Shown here in pieces: positions 25,344-33,068 of a stretch of DNA of 51,238 nucleotides; position 1 is the first letter of the stretch; each line of letters starts with the position of its first letter. The stretch comes from Spirosoma spitsbergense DSM 19989. GTDB lineage: Bacteria; Bacteroidota; Bacteroidia; Cytophagales; Spirosomataceae. The stretch lies in the NCBI RefSeq assembly GCF_000374085.1, contig NZ_KB893573.1:1-51238 (forward strand), written 5' to 3'. The notes under the pieces were generated by a model, which did no database searches, was not told the DNA's origin, and was given only the letters and a program-made list of their open reading frames with translations. Made by a program: the position numbers and the translations under genes.

Positions 25344-28235
25344 TTACCGGCTCAGGTAGAGATTCCGCTCGGAATAGACCTTCTGGAAATAATCGTCGGT
25401 CAGGTCGTCGATGAAATAGATACCCTCTCCGGTCGATTTCATTTCCGGGCCGAGCTCCTTGTTCACTTTCGGGAACTTGTTGAATGAGAAAACCGGAATC
25501 TTGATCGCATACCCTTTTTTGACGGGCTTGAAATCGAAATCCTTCACTTTCTTGTCGCCCAGCATCACCTTCGTAGCGTAGTTGACATACGGTTCCTGGT
25601 AGGCTTTGCAGATGAACGGAACCGTACGGCTGGCCCGTGGGTTGGCTTCGATGATATACACTATGGGTTTGCCATCCGCATCGTTCTTAATAGCAAACTG
25701 AATGTTGATCAGCCCGACGGTTTTCAGGGCAACGGCAATCTTTTTGGTATGTTCCTCAATTTGACGGATCACATCATCGCTCAAATCGAAAGTGGGCAGA
25801 ACGGCGTATGAATCGCCGGAGTGGATACCCGCTGGTTCGATGTGCTCCATGATGCCAATGATGTACACATCTTCACCGTCGCAGATGGCGTCGGCTTCGG
25901 CTTCAATGGCATTTTCCAGGAAGTGATCGAGCAGGATGTTATTGTCAGGGATGTCCTGCAAAATCTTCATCACGTGTTGCTCCAGTTCCTGCTCGTTAAT
26001 CACGATTTTCATGCTTTGTCCACCAAGCACGTAGCTTGGGCGAACCAGTAACGGGAAGCCCAACTCCCGCGACAATTCAATGGCCCCTTCGGATTCCCTT
26101 ACGGTACCGAATTTTGGGTATGGAATATTCAGATCGCGCAACAGGCCCGAAAAACGGCCCCGGTCTTCGGCAAGGTCGAGCGCATCCCAACTCGTACCAA
26201 TGATTTTGATACCGTAACGAGTTAATTTTTCCGCCATTTTCAGGGCCGTCTGACCACCTAGCTGCACAATGACCCCTTCTGGCTGTTCGTGCATGATTAT
26301 GGCATGAACATGTTCCCAGAATACCGGCTCGAAATACAGTTTATCCGCAATGTCGGGGTCGGTAGAAACTGTTTCCGGATTGCAGTTAATCATGATGGTT
26401 TCATAACCCGCTTCTTTAGCCGCCAGCACGCCGTGTACACAGGAGTAGTCGAATTCGATACCCTGCCCAATGCGGTTTGGCCCCGAACCCAGTACAACAA
26501 CCTTTTTGCGGTTGCTTCGTATCGACTCATTACCGGGCAGGTCAGAAACGGGTTCGGGCCGATCCTGCGTAATGGGCAACTGGTTATTGAAGGTCGAGTA
26601 ATAGTAAGGTGTTTGGGCTTCAAATTCAGCCGCGCAGGTATCCACGCACTTGAAAACCCGCCGGATGTTGTGGTCCTGCCGGAAGTTATAAATCTTGCTC
26701 TCTTTGACCTGAAGCAAATGCGCCAGCTGCCGGTCGGCGTACCCTTTTTGCTTGGCAATGCGCAGGAGTTCGGGGGGGAGATCTTCCAGGTCGTATTGCT
26801 GAATTTCGCGCTCCAGTTCAATCAGTTCCTCAATCTGGTGCAAAAACCAGGGGTCAATCCGGGTGAGCTGCTGAATAGTGCGAAACGACATCCCCGCCTT
26901 AAACGCATCGTAAATATGAAATAACCGGTTCCAGCTTGGGTGTTGCAGGCTCTCAGTCAGGGCCACGCGGTCGGTCAGTTCCCGACCATCGGCACCCAGC
27001 CCGTTGCGCCGGATTTCGAGACTCTGACAGGCTTTTTGCAGCGCTTCCTGAAAATTTCGGCCAATGCCCATCGCTTCGCCAACCGACTTCATCTGCAAGC
27101 CCAGAGAGCGGTCTGCACCCGGAAACTTATCGAAGTTCCAGCGGGGCACTTTCACGATAACATAGTCGATAGCTGGTTCAAAAAAGGCCGACGTGGTGCC
27201 CGTAATGGGATTCATCAACTCATCGAGGTTATACCCGACCGCCATTTTAGCCGCAATCTTAGCAATGGGATAGCCCGTTGCTTTGGAGGCCAGCGCCGAT
27301 GACCGGCTCACGCGGGGATTTACCTCAATAACAATAATATCGTCAGTTTGCGGGTTGACCGAGAACTGAATGTTGCACCCACCGGCAAATTGCCCGATAC
27401 CACTCATCACGGTAATGGATAAATCGCGCATTTTCTGGTAAAGCGTGTCGGGCAGGGTCATAGCCGGAGCCACTGTAATACTGTCGCCGGTATGGATACC
27501 CATCGGGTCGAAGTTCTCGATGGAGCAGATGATGATAAAGTTGCCGTTGTTGTCGCGCAACAGTTCCAGTTCATATTCTTTCCACCCCATTACGCTTTGC
27601 TCTACCAGTACCTCATGCACCGGCGATGCGTGTAAGCCATGCGTAAGCGCGTTATCAAATTCTTCGGGTGTATTTACGAATCCGCCCCCCGTACCACCGA
27701 GCGTAAACGATGGTCGGATTACAAGCGGGAAGCCAATTTCCTGCGCAATTTCTTTTCCTTCCAGGAACGAACGGGCTGTGCGGCCTTTGCAAACGCCGGC
27801 GCCAAGCTGGAGCATTAGCAACCGGAATTTTTCGCGGTCTTCGGTCGTTTCAATCGCTTTGATGTCCACCCCGATAATCTGCACGTTGTACTTCGCCCAG
27901 ATACCCGCCTTCTCGCAGTCGATGGCCAGGTTAAGGGCCGTTTGGCCGCCCATCGTTGGGAGAATTGCGTCGATAGGACGCCCCATTTCCTGGTGTTTTT
28001 TCAGGATTTCGACGATGGATTTCTTTTCCAGCGGCAGCAGGTAAACGTAGTCGGCGTTGATAGGGTCGGTCATGATGGTGGCCGGGTTGGAATTAATCAA
28101 CGCTACTTCGATACCTTCCTCCCGAATAGAGCGGGCGGCCTGGGAGCCGGCATAATCGAACTCACAGGCTTGCCCGATAACAATGGGGCCGGAGCCAATA
28201 ATCAGAACGGAACGGATATTCGTGTTTTTAGGCAT
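25344..28235 (-). CDS. carB: Carbamoyl-phosphate synthase large subunit, lacking the C-terminal allosteric domain
   Basis: A 963-residue protein that makes carbamoyl phosphate from bicarbonate, ATP and glutamine-derived ammonia for arginine and pyrimidine synthesis. The two ATP-grasp halves are complete: GSGPIVIGQACEFDYAG (about 13-29) opens the first and GSGPNRIGQGIEFDYSC the second, joined by the oligomerisation domain with DTCAAEF. The protein ends just after the second half (GPEMKSTGEG, then about 30 residues). E. coli CarB (1073) continues with a roughly 130-residue MGS-like domain that binds UMP, IMP and ornithine; it is missing here. There is no frameshift sign. carA is not adjacent. 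Confidence 0.95.
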   Translation of the reverse strand: MPKNTNIRSVLIIGSGPIVIGQACEFDYAGSQAARSIREEGIEVALINSNPATIMTDPINADYVYLLPLEKKSIVEILKKHQEMGRPIDAILPTMGGQTALNLAIDCEKAGIWAKYNVQIIGVDIKAIETTEDREKFRLLMLQLGAGVCKGRTARSFLEGKEIAQEIGFPLVIRPSFTLGGTGGGFVNTPEEFDNALTHGLHASPVHEVLVEQSVMGWKEYELELLRDNNGNFIIICSIENFDPMGIHTGDSITVAPAMTLPDTLYQKMRDLSITVMSGIGQFAGGCNIQFSVNPQTDDIIVIEVNPRVSRSSALASKATGYPIAKIAAKMAVGYNLDELMNPITGTTSAFFEPAIDYVIVKVPRWNFDKFPGADRSLGLQMKSVGEAMGIGRNFQEALQKACQSLEIRRNGLGADGRELTDRVALTESLQHPSWNRLFHIYDAFKAGMSFRTIQQLTRIDPWFLHQIEELIELEREIQQYDLEDLPPELLRIAKQKGYADRQLAHLLQVKESKIYNFRQDHNIRRVFKCVDTCAAEFEAQTPYYYSTFNNQLPITQDRPEPVSDLPGNESIRSNRKKVVVLGSGPNRIGQGIEFDYSCVHGVLAAKEAGYETIMINCNPETVSTDPDIADKLYFEPVFWEHVHAIIMHEQPEGVIVQLGGQTALKMAEKLTRYGIKIIGTSWDALDLAEDRGRFSGLLRDLNIPYPKFGTVRESEGAIELSRELGFPLLVRPSYVLGGQSMKIVINEQELEQHVMKILQDIPDNNILLDHFLENAIEAEADAICDGEDVYIIGIMEHIEPAGIHSGDSYAVLPTFDLSDDVIRQIEEHTKKIAVALKTVGLINIQFAIKNDADGKPIVYIIEANPRASRTVPFICKAYQEPYVNYATKVMLGDKKVKDFDFKPVKKGYAIKIPVFSFNKFPKVNKELGPEMKSTGEGIYFIDDLTDDYFQKVYSERNLYLSR

Positions 28236-28599
28236 TTTTCAACGGGACAATGAACCGCACGGGCGGTCCCGAATAACACTAGTAGTTTGAGCGCAATAAC
28301 GGATAGTCGACAGGCTTTGAGGTGGTCAAAAATCCTGCAAAATTAGGATTTTGTCAGGGAAGGAAAAAGGAGAATGACAGAATAAAACGGGATAATCAGG
28401 ATTATTGGCCTTACGGGAATGTTGAGCAGCGATTACTGCGTCTAATGAAGTTTATTCCTGTAGTGAATTATCGGGTCATTGGATTGGCGTGTTTCTTAAA
28501 CGGAAACCATTAATTTAACCGTTAGAGGATAAAGGGTTATTGTAAAAGGCTCGATATAGCCCTATTTTTGGTTATTGTATTGTTGTACTCTCTGCGCTT
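28236..28599. other. 364-base gap between divergent genes
   Basis: The gap separates carB (minus) from the lipoprotein gene (plus). A TAATTTTG box on the minus strand (28345-28338) matches TAnnTTTG about 100 bases before carB, and a short GC hairpin (ACCGC/GCGGT) lies near 28255-28275 in the would-be leader. The plus-strand promoter is listed separately. A 63-codon frame at 28322-28513 shows no protein-like features and is not called. Confidence 0.5.
28540..28570 (+). promoter_or_regulatory. Bacteroidota-type promoter
   Basis: TTG at 28540-28542 and TATTTTTG at 28563-28570 match the -33 TTG and -7 TAnnTTTG consensus with a 20-base spacer. The start site would fall about 25 bases before the ATG of the lipoprotein gene at 28600. 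Confidence 0.6.
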
Positions 28600-30036
28600 A
28601 TGATTCGTCCTTACCCATTATTGCTCGTGTGCGTTGTGGTTAGCTGTCTGGCCGTTACGTGCGTTCGCGACTACCCGTCCACAGACCCTTACAAGGCACC
28701 TATTGTCCCTAATCCGCCATCGGGCGGGTTGCCCAGTCAGGCTCAGCCTTCCGCCCAAAAACGACTGTATCTGGACAATGACAAGATTCGTGTCGGCATC
28801 GACCTCAACGCGGGTGGTGCCATAACGTACCTGTCGGAGGCTGGTACTACCGTAAACATGGTCAACAATAATGACCTTGGACGGCAAATTCAGACGTCGC
28901 TCTATGCCGGACCTTACCCTTACGTTGTAAACGGAAAGCAGCCTGTTTACGAGTGGCGGAATCTGGGATGGAACCCCGTTCAGACGGGTGATTTTTACAA
29001 CCATCCATCCGAGATTGTTAGTTACCAGCAGACGCAGAATACTATTTACGTTAAAACGATTCCCCTAATCTGGCCCTTATTCAACGAACCCGCCGACTGT
29101 GTTTTCGAACACTGGATGGAACTGAAAGGCAATACCATTCATGTTCGCTGCCGGCTTACCGTGAACCGGGCCGACACTACGCAGTATGAATCCCGAACGC
29201 AGGAGGCCCCCTGTGTGTACCTGAATGGCCCCTATTACCGCTTTGTTACGTATGGTGGTGCTAAGCCCTTCACGAATGATGCCCTATCCGAATTTACTGA
29301 CCGGGATGTTATAAATCGGTTTGGCAGCGAAAATTGGATTGCGTTGCTGAATGTCGATGGACGGGGTGTGGGCATCTATAAGCCTAATGAAGTTCGTTTC
29401 GCTTCGGCGGGTTTTGGTACCAACCCCCGGTCGGGCGGTGAATTTGATGTGTCTTCTGGCTACATTAACAGCCAGCCCTTTCTGCTCATCGACCACAACG
29501 GAGTTCATGAGTTTGAGTACACGCTGGTGGTTGGTAGCCTGACCGATATCCGGCAGTTTGCCTACGCACAACCCCGTCCGCCTGCGGGCCCCACCTACAA
29601 GTTTGCCAATGACCGGCTGGGTTGGTATTTCGCCAACACCCGCGACCAGGGATGGCCCGTGCGGGGGGAGATGGTAGTCCGGTGGTACAGGGCAGATTCG
29701 ACAAGGAATGATTTTCGGGTCATTAGCCCGCTCTCGTTCTGGCAGTCGACTAATGTGTCAAAAATTTATATAGATGCTGCCTTCCTGACTAAAGGGACGG
29801 TTGCCCGTCTCTCCTGGCGGAAAGCAGACGAGGTAGATTTTTTTGATATACCGGATCGGTACGTTGATTTCCCCATTGTGGGCGATGGACAGTACCGTAC
29901 CTACGAAATAAATACCAGCCAGCTAAGCGGTTGGAACGGGGTTATTACGCAACTGTCGTTGAAAAGCCCCAGTAGCCAGAACCAGTTTGAGAAAGGGTCT
30001 GTGCTCCGCCTTCGGGGTGTAACGGCATCGAAGTAG
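28600..30036 (+). CDS. Secreted lipoprotein of unknown function, possibly carbohydrate-binding
   Basis: A 478-residue exported protein with hydrophobic signal and lipobox LAVTC (C21), followed by a Pro-rich linker (about 25-50). Residues about 55-330 are beta-rich: LYLDNDKIRVGIDLNAGGAITYL, WNPVQTGDFYNHPSEIV and a repeated GGEFD/HEFEYTLVVG pattern, reminiscent of the galactose-mutarotase-like supersandwich fold. Residues about 345-478, with KFANDRLGWYFANTRDQGW and a final RLRGVTASK strand, look like a carbohydrate-binding jelly roll. No catalytic motif was recognised, so no function is assigned. It is preceded by a good promoter and appears to be monocistronic. Confidence 0.75.
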   Translation: MIRPYPLLLVCVVVSCLAVTCVRDYPSTDPYKAPIVPNPPSGGLPSQAQPSAQKRLYLDNDKIRVGIDLNAGGAITYLSEAGTTVNMVNNNDLGRQIQTSLYAGPYPYVVNGKQPVYEWRNLGWNPVQTGDFYNHPSEIVSYQQTQNTIYVKTIPLIWPLFNEPADCVFEHWMELKGNTIHVRCRLTVNRADTTQYESRTQEAPCVYLNGPYYRFVTYGGAKPFTNDALSEFTDRDVINRFGSENWIALLNVDGRGVGIYKPNEVRFASAGFGTNPRSGGEFDVSSGYINSQPFLLIDHNGVHEFEYTLVVGSLTDIRQFAYAQPRPPAGPTYKFANDRLGWYFANTRDQGWPVRGEMVVRWYRADSTRNDFRVISPLSFWQSTNVSKIYIDAAFLTKGTVARLSWRKADEVDFFDIPDRYVDFPIVGDGQYRTYEINTSQLSGWNGVITQLSLKSPSSQNQFEKGSVLRLRGVTASK

Positions 30037-30127
30037 GAAACAGACTTTTTGAAATGGTTCCCCCCAAACAATTCGTTTTCCCCTGAGTTATACGTTTAGT
30101 TTTTCAACCAAACGAATCTCAACCATT

Positions 30128-30577
30128 ATGATTACGAATAAAGAAATTGTCGACGATTTGAACGATCTGGTAAAAATTAACAATGACCGGATGCAGGGCT
30201 ATGAGAAAGCCATCGAAGACAACGAAGACCCTCAGCTAGATGACCTGTTTCGGCATTACGTCATTCAAAGTCAGAATTTCCGTAGCCAACTGGCAGAGCA
30301 CATTGTACGAATTGATGGACTGGCCGTTTCCGATGTAACCTCTACGGATACAACGAGCAAACTGCACCGGGCCTGGATCGACATCAAATCGGCACTGACC
30401 GGCAAAGACCGCGATTCTGTTTTGAGTTCGGTTGAATTTGGCGAAAGTGCCGCCGTAGAAGCGTATGAGGATGCTATCGAAAACGATAAAATACCTGCCT
30501 ATATCAAAGAGGATCTGGAAAAGCAGCTAACAGAACTGAAAGTGAGTCACGCTAAAATTAAGTCGATGGCGGCTTAA
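30128..30577 (+). CDS. DUF2383 / PA2169-type four-helix-bundle protein
   Basis: A 149-residue, mostly helical protein. NKEIVDDLNDLVKINNDRMQGYEKA, the LFRHYVIQSQNFRSQL helix and the second-half VEFGESAAVEAYEDAI segment are typical of the ferritin-like DUF2383 family, with two symmetric helix pairs. The glutamates expected in the ferritin-like core are present in helices 1, 2 and 3. Family function is not settled; members are often stress induced. A TACGTTTA box at 30091-30098 is one base off the -7 consensus. A strong bidirectional terminator follows. Confidence 0.85.
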   Translation: MITNKEIVDDLNDLVKINNDRMQGYEKAIEDNEDPQLDDLFRHYVIQSQNFRSQLAEHIVRIDGLAVSDVTSTDTTSKLHRAWIDIKSALTGKDRDSVLSSVEFGESAAVEAYEDAIENDKIPAYIKEDLEKQLTELKVSHAKIKSMAA

Positions 30578-30596
30578 TTTTAGCGTCCCAGCACAT

Positions 30597-30651
30597 AAAC
30601 GAACCGGGGGTTGACACCAGTAGAATGGTGTATCAGCCCCCGGTTCGTTTT
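30597..30651. terminator. Bidirectional terminator between DUF2383 and aldo/keto reductase genes
   Basis: The outer stem AAACGAACCGGGGG pairs with CCCCCGGTTCGTTT, continued inward by TTGACACCA/TGGTGTATCA with a small bulge. T-runs follow on both strands. It sits between convergent genes, 20 bases after one stop codon and 18 bases from the other. Confidence 0.85.
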
Positions 30652-30668
30652 GTACCAGAATGAAAAGA

Positions 30669-31532
30669 TTACTTCGGTAGTGGCATATCCTGGAAATCCT
30701 CGTCGGTAAGTTTAATGGTGGCGGCCTGGACGTTTTCTTCCAGGTGCTTTACCGACGATGTACCGGCAATAGGCAACATAACGGGTGATGCCGCCAGTAG
30801 CCAGGCCAGTGCAATCTGGTAATCGGTGGCATCATGCCGGGCTGCTACTTTTTTAATCGCTTCTTCGGCACTTACGTTACCGGCATTCAGCGGGAACCAG
30901 GGAATAAAGGCTATATTATTCTGTTCGCAGTATTTCAGCACATCATTCCACTTCTGCTCGCCAAAATTGTACATGTTCTGTACCGATACGACCTCGAAGT
31001 ATTTCTTGGCTTCCTCGATCTGGTCGATACTGACTTCCGATAAACCAATGTGCCGGATTTTCCCCGCTTCCTGGGCTTCCTTCAAAAAACCAAGATACTC
31101 GTCCGTAGGTACCTGCGTATCGAACCGGTGCAGTTGATACAGGTCAATCTGGTTTAGTTTCAGTCGTTTCAGGCTACCATTGAGGGCTTCTTCCAGGTGT
31201 TTCCGACTTCCGTCAACCGGCCATTGGTTGGGGCCAGTACGCAGTAGGGCACCTTTAGTCCCGATAACCAGACCAGTTGGGTAAGGGTAGAGTGCTTCGG
31301 CGATGAGTTCTTCTGAAACATAAGGGCCATAACTATCGGCAGTGTCGATAAAGTTTATGCCCAAATCCAGGCAGCGTTTGAGCACACGAATGGCTTCATC
31401 GTGGTCTTTTGGGGGGCCCCAAATGCCATCGCCAGTCAGGCGCATGGCTCCATAACTCATCCGGTTAACGGTCATGTCGCCGAGGGTAATCGTACCGGCA
31501 GCTTTAGCGGGTTGTTGTTCAGTAGCTTGCAT
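30669..31532 (-). CDS. Aldo/keto reductase
   Basis: A 287-residue (beta/alpha)8 NADPH oxidoreductase. The catalytic tetrad is D63 and Y68 (in FIDTADSYG), K93 (GTKG) and H135 (LYQLHR). The C-terminal NADP-binding portion includes LPIAGTSSVKHLEEN. Closest in style to bacterial YdbC/pyridoxal-reductase-like members. It reduces an unknown aldehyde or ketone in the cytoplasm. It stands alone: convergent with the DUF2383 gene, and a compact hairpin lies 24 bases upstream of its start. Confidence 0.92.
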   Translation of the reverse strand: MQATEQQPAKAAGTITLGDMTVNRMSYGAMRLTGDGIWGPPKDHDEAIRVLKRCLDLGINFIDTADSYGPYVSEELIAEALYPYPTGLVIGTKGALLRTGPNQWPVDGSRKHLEEALNGSLKRLKLNQIDLYQLHRFDTQVPTDEYLGFLKEAQEAGKIRHIGLSEVSIDQIEEAKKYFEVVSVQNMYNFGEQKWNDVLKYCEQNNIAFIPWFPLNAGNVSAEEAIKKVAARHDATDYQIALAWLLAASPVMLPIAGTSSVKHLEENVQAATIKLTDEDFQDMPLPK

Positions 31533-31556
31533 ACGTGTTTTTGATTGAATCCGTAA

Positions 31557-31581
31557 GTAGCGGGGTCCTGTACCCCGCTAC
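31557..31581. terminator. Compact GC-rich hairpin
   Basis: A perfect 10-bp stem (GTAGCGGGGT with ACCCCGCTAC) closes a 5-base loop. It lies between the toxin gene and the aldo/keto reductase gene, both on the minus strand. It could terminate the tyrA / toxin-antitoxin transcript, though no T-run follows; it may be a dispersed palindrome. Confidence 0.45.
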
Positions 31582-31640
31582 GCAGTTCTATTAACAAACA
31601 GAAACCCGCTTTTGTATGCTAAGACGTGTTAAGTTTTGCC

Positions 31641-31670
31641 TTTACCGCTTCTCGATACCATCCAGCACCC
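31641..31670. repeat. Direct repeat, displaced copy of the tyrA 3' end
   Basis: 28 of 30 bases match 32201-32230, exactly 560 bp away in the same orientation. On the minus strand it encodes VLDGIEKR and the stop, the last eight residues of TyrA, one codon being synonymous (GAT for GAC). It is not part of any intact gene here. The codon before the repeat differs (Trp rather than Arg), and homology ends there. Confidence 0.85.
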
Positions 31671-31692
31671 ATTGCCAGGTAAGTCAAGCGGT

Positions 31693-31995
31693 TTATGCTC
31701 CGTCGAAAAATCGTTCGCTCATATCCCGCGAACTATGCTGGACTGTAATGATGTCAATTTGTCCGTCGCTGACAATCTTATAAACGATTCGGTAATTGTT
31801 CTGGATCAATTCACGCAAATACGATAAGTCAAACTCCGGTACTTTTCGACCCATTTCCGGGAATCGCGTTAGCCGCTCAACTTTAGCGATAATAGAGTCG
31901 ATAAGATGGTCGGCGTAAGCAGGTGAATAGAGCGAATGATACTCGTTAATGGCATCGAGATCATCAATAGCCCGGTTTGTGAACGAGATGCGCAT
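31693..31995 (-). CDS. RelE/ParE-family toxin
   Basis: A 100-residue type II toxin. MRISFTNRAIDDLDAINEYH, then VERLTRFPEMGRKVPE, LRELIQNNYRIVYKI and the closing ITVQHSSRDM are the usual ParE/RelE landmarks, including the arginine in the NYRIVY strand. Members act on DNA gyrase (ParE) or ribosome-bound mRNA (RelE); which applies is not decidable. The start overlaps the stop of the upstream antitoxin gene by one base, the normal arrangement. The module lies between two copies of the tyrA 3' end. Confidence 0.9.
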   Translation of the reverse strand: MRISFTNRAIDDLDAINEYHSLYSPAYADHLIDSIIAKVERLTRFPEMGRKVPEFDLSYLRELIQNNYRIVYKIVSDGQIDIITVQHSSRDMSERFFDGA

Positions 31996-32165
31996 TATCG
32001 GCGTAGCCGTTGTTTGACTTCTTCGATAGAAACGGTTTCGCCCCGCTCCGACTGTGCCAGTCCTTCCTGCACGTTCTGAATGAACAGTAGGCGTTCAATA
32101 AGGGCTTCGACCGGAAATTCATCCGGCATCGTTGCCAGTGATTCCTGAACAACAGTTTTTGTCAT
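31995..32165 (-). CDS. Cognate antitoxin of the ParE-type toxin
   Basis: A 56-residue protein starting at the ATG at 32165 (MTKTVVQESLATMPDEFPVE) and ending RLRR-stop at 31995. The LIERLLFIQNVQEGLAQSERGETVSIEEVKQRL pattern is the short addiction-module antitoxin type found before ParE/RelE toxins in Bacteroidota. It is first in the pair, and its TAA overlaps the toxin ATG by one base (TAATG). It lies 36 bases downstream of tyrA on the same strand, so it may be cotranscribed with tyrA unless it has its own promoter. The N-terminal DNA-binding part is short. Confidence 0.8.
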   Translation of the reverse strand: MTKTVVQESLATMPDEFPVEALIERLLFIQNVQEGLAQSERGETVSIEEVKQRLRR

Positions 32166-32200
32166 GTCATTAGGCGTTTTTACTTCTCAAATATACAAAT

Positions 32201-32230
32201 TTTACCGCTTCTCGATACCGTCCAGCACTC
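32201..32230. repeat. Direct repeat, genuine tyrA 3' end
   Basis: The partner of 31641-31670 (28/30 identical). It comprises one base after the stop, the TAA and the last codons of tyrA. Homology between the two copies ends at both edges of the 30 bases, giving defined boundaries to the 560-bp segment with the toxin-antitoxin genes. Confidence 0.85.
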
Positions 32231-33059
32231 GCCGGATCACGTTGGCGCGCTGCATGAATTCCAGGGAAGTTGCCACGTCCTGATTATCTATTACCTGCTT
32301 GAATTGTTGCAGGAACTCAATGTAAGCCGTGAGCGCCTTGGAAACATTTGTCCGGTTCTGATCGAAGATAGGTGCCCACATCTGCGGAGAACTTTTGGCC
32401 AGTCGCACCGTCGAGCTGAAGCCCGTGCTGGCCATATCGAAAATGGTTTGTTGATCTTTTTCTTTTTCCAGTACCGTTAAGCCCAGGGCAAACGCGCTGA
32501 TATGGCTCAGGTGCGATACATACGCCAGGTGCAGGTCATGCTCCTGCGGGGTCATGTAAAACAGTTTCATCCCAATATCCCGGAACAGGCTTTCAGCCAG
32601 GGTTACGGAATCGGGCAGGCTTTTCTCGCGGGCGCAGATGATTAGGTTTTTGCCGGGCAACAACTCCCGGAAAGCGGCTCCGGGGCCTGAGTTTTCGGTA
32701 CCGGCCATGGGGTGGGCCGCCACAAACTGCGCCCGCTTGGGATGGGCATCCGCTAGGGCACAGATTGTTTCTTTGGTGGAACCTAAATCCAGCACGGTGG
32801 CACCCGGCGGCAGGTGGTCCAATACCGTAGGCAGCAGATTAATGATGATATTGACGGGCGTGGCCATGACAACCAGCGTACTCTGCGCAACGGCTTCCGG
32901 AAGTGGCATCACCTCATCCACAATACCTTTTGCCAGAGCCAGTTGTCCATTTACGGGCGACGCATCGACACCGATGAAGCGCATTTTTGGATACTTTTCG
33001 CGAACGGAGAGGGCAAATGAGCCGCCGAGGAGGCCAACACCAATAATGGAAATAGTCAT
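32202..33059 (-). CDS. tyrA: Prephenate dehydrogenase
   Basis: A 285-residue enzyme that oxidatively decarboxylates prephenate to 4-hydroxyphenylpyruvate in tyrosine synthesis. The NAD site is IGVGLLGGSFA (6-16); later landmarks are DLGSTK, AAHPMAGTENSG (H116) and VSHLSHISAF (H183, H186), with the helical dimerisation domain in the C-terminal 110 residues. No ACT or chorismate mutase domain is attached. It is the third gene of a minus-strand set (Nudix, aminotransferase, tyrA), but a 551-bp GxxExxY element separates it from the aminotransferase, and a toxin-antitoxin cassette follows its stop codon. Confidence 0.94.
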   Translation of the reverse strand: MTISIIGVGLLGGSFALSVREKYPKMRFIGVDASPVNGQLALAKGIVDEVMPLPEAVAQSTLVVMATPVNIIINLLPTVLDHLPPGATVLDLGSTKETICALADAHPKRAQFVAAHPMAGTENSGPGAAFRELLPGKNLIICAREKSLPDSVTLAESLFRDIGMKLFYMTPQEHDLHLAYVSHLSHISAFALGLTVLEKEKDQQTIFDMASTGFSSTVRLAKSSPQMWAPIFDQNRTNVSKALTAYIEFLQQFKQVIDNQDVATSLEFMQRANVIRRVLDGIEKR

Positions 33060-33068
33060 CTTAACCGG

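Noticed and set aside
28322..28513. 63-codon frame in the carB upstream gap
   Set aside because: Starts at GTG without a ribosome-binding site, odd composition, no recognisable features; the region is better explained as promoter and leader DNA.
33061..33068. Possible target-site duplication around the GxxExxY element
   Set aside because: Flanking bases TTAACCGG (left) and TTGGTTCA (right) do not match well enough in either orientation.
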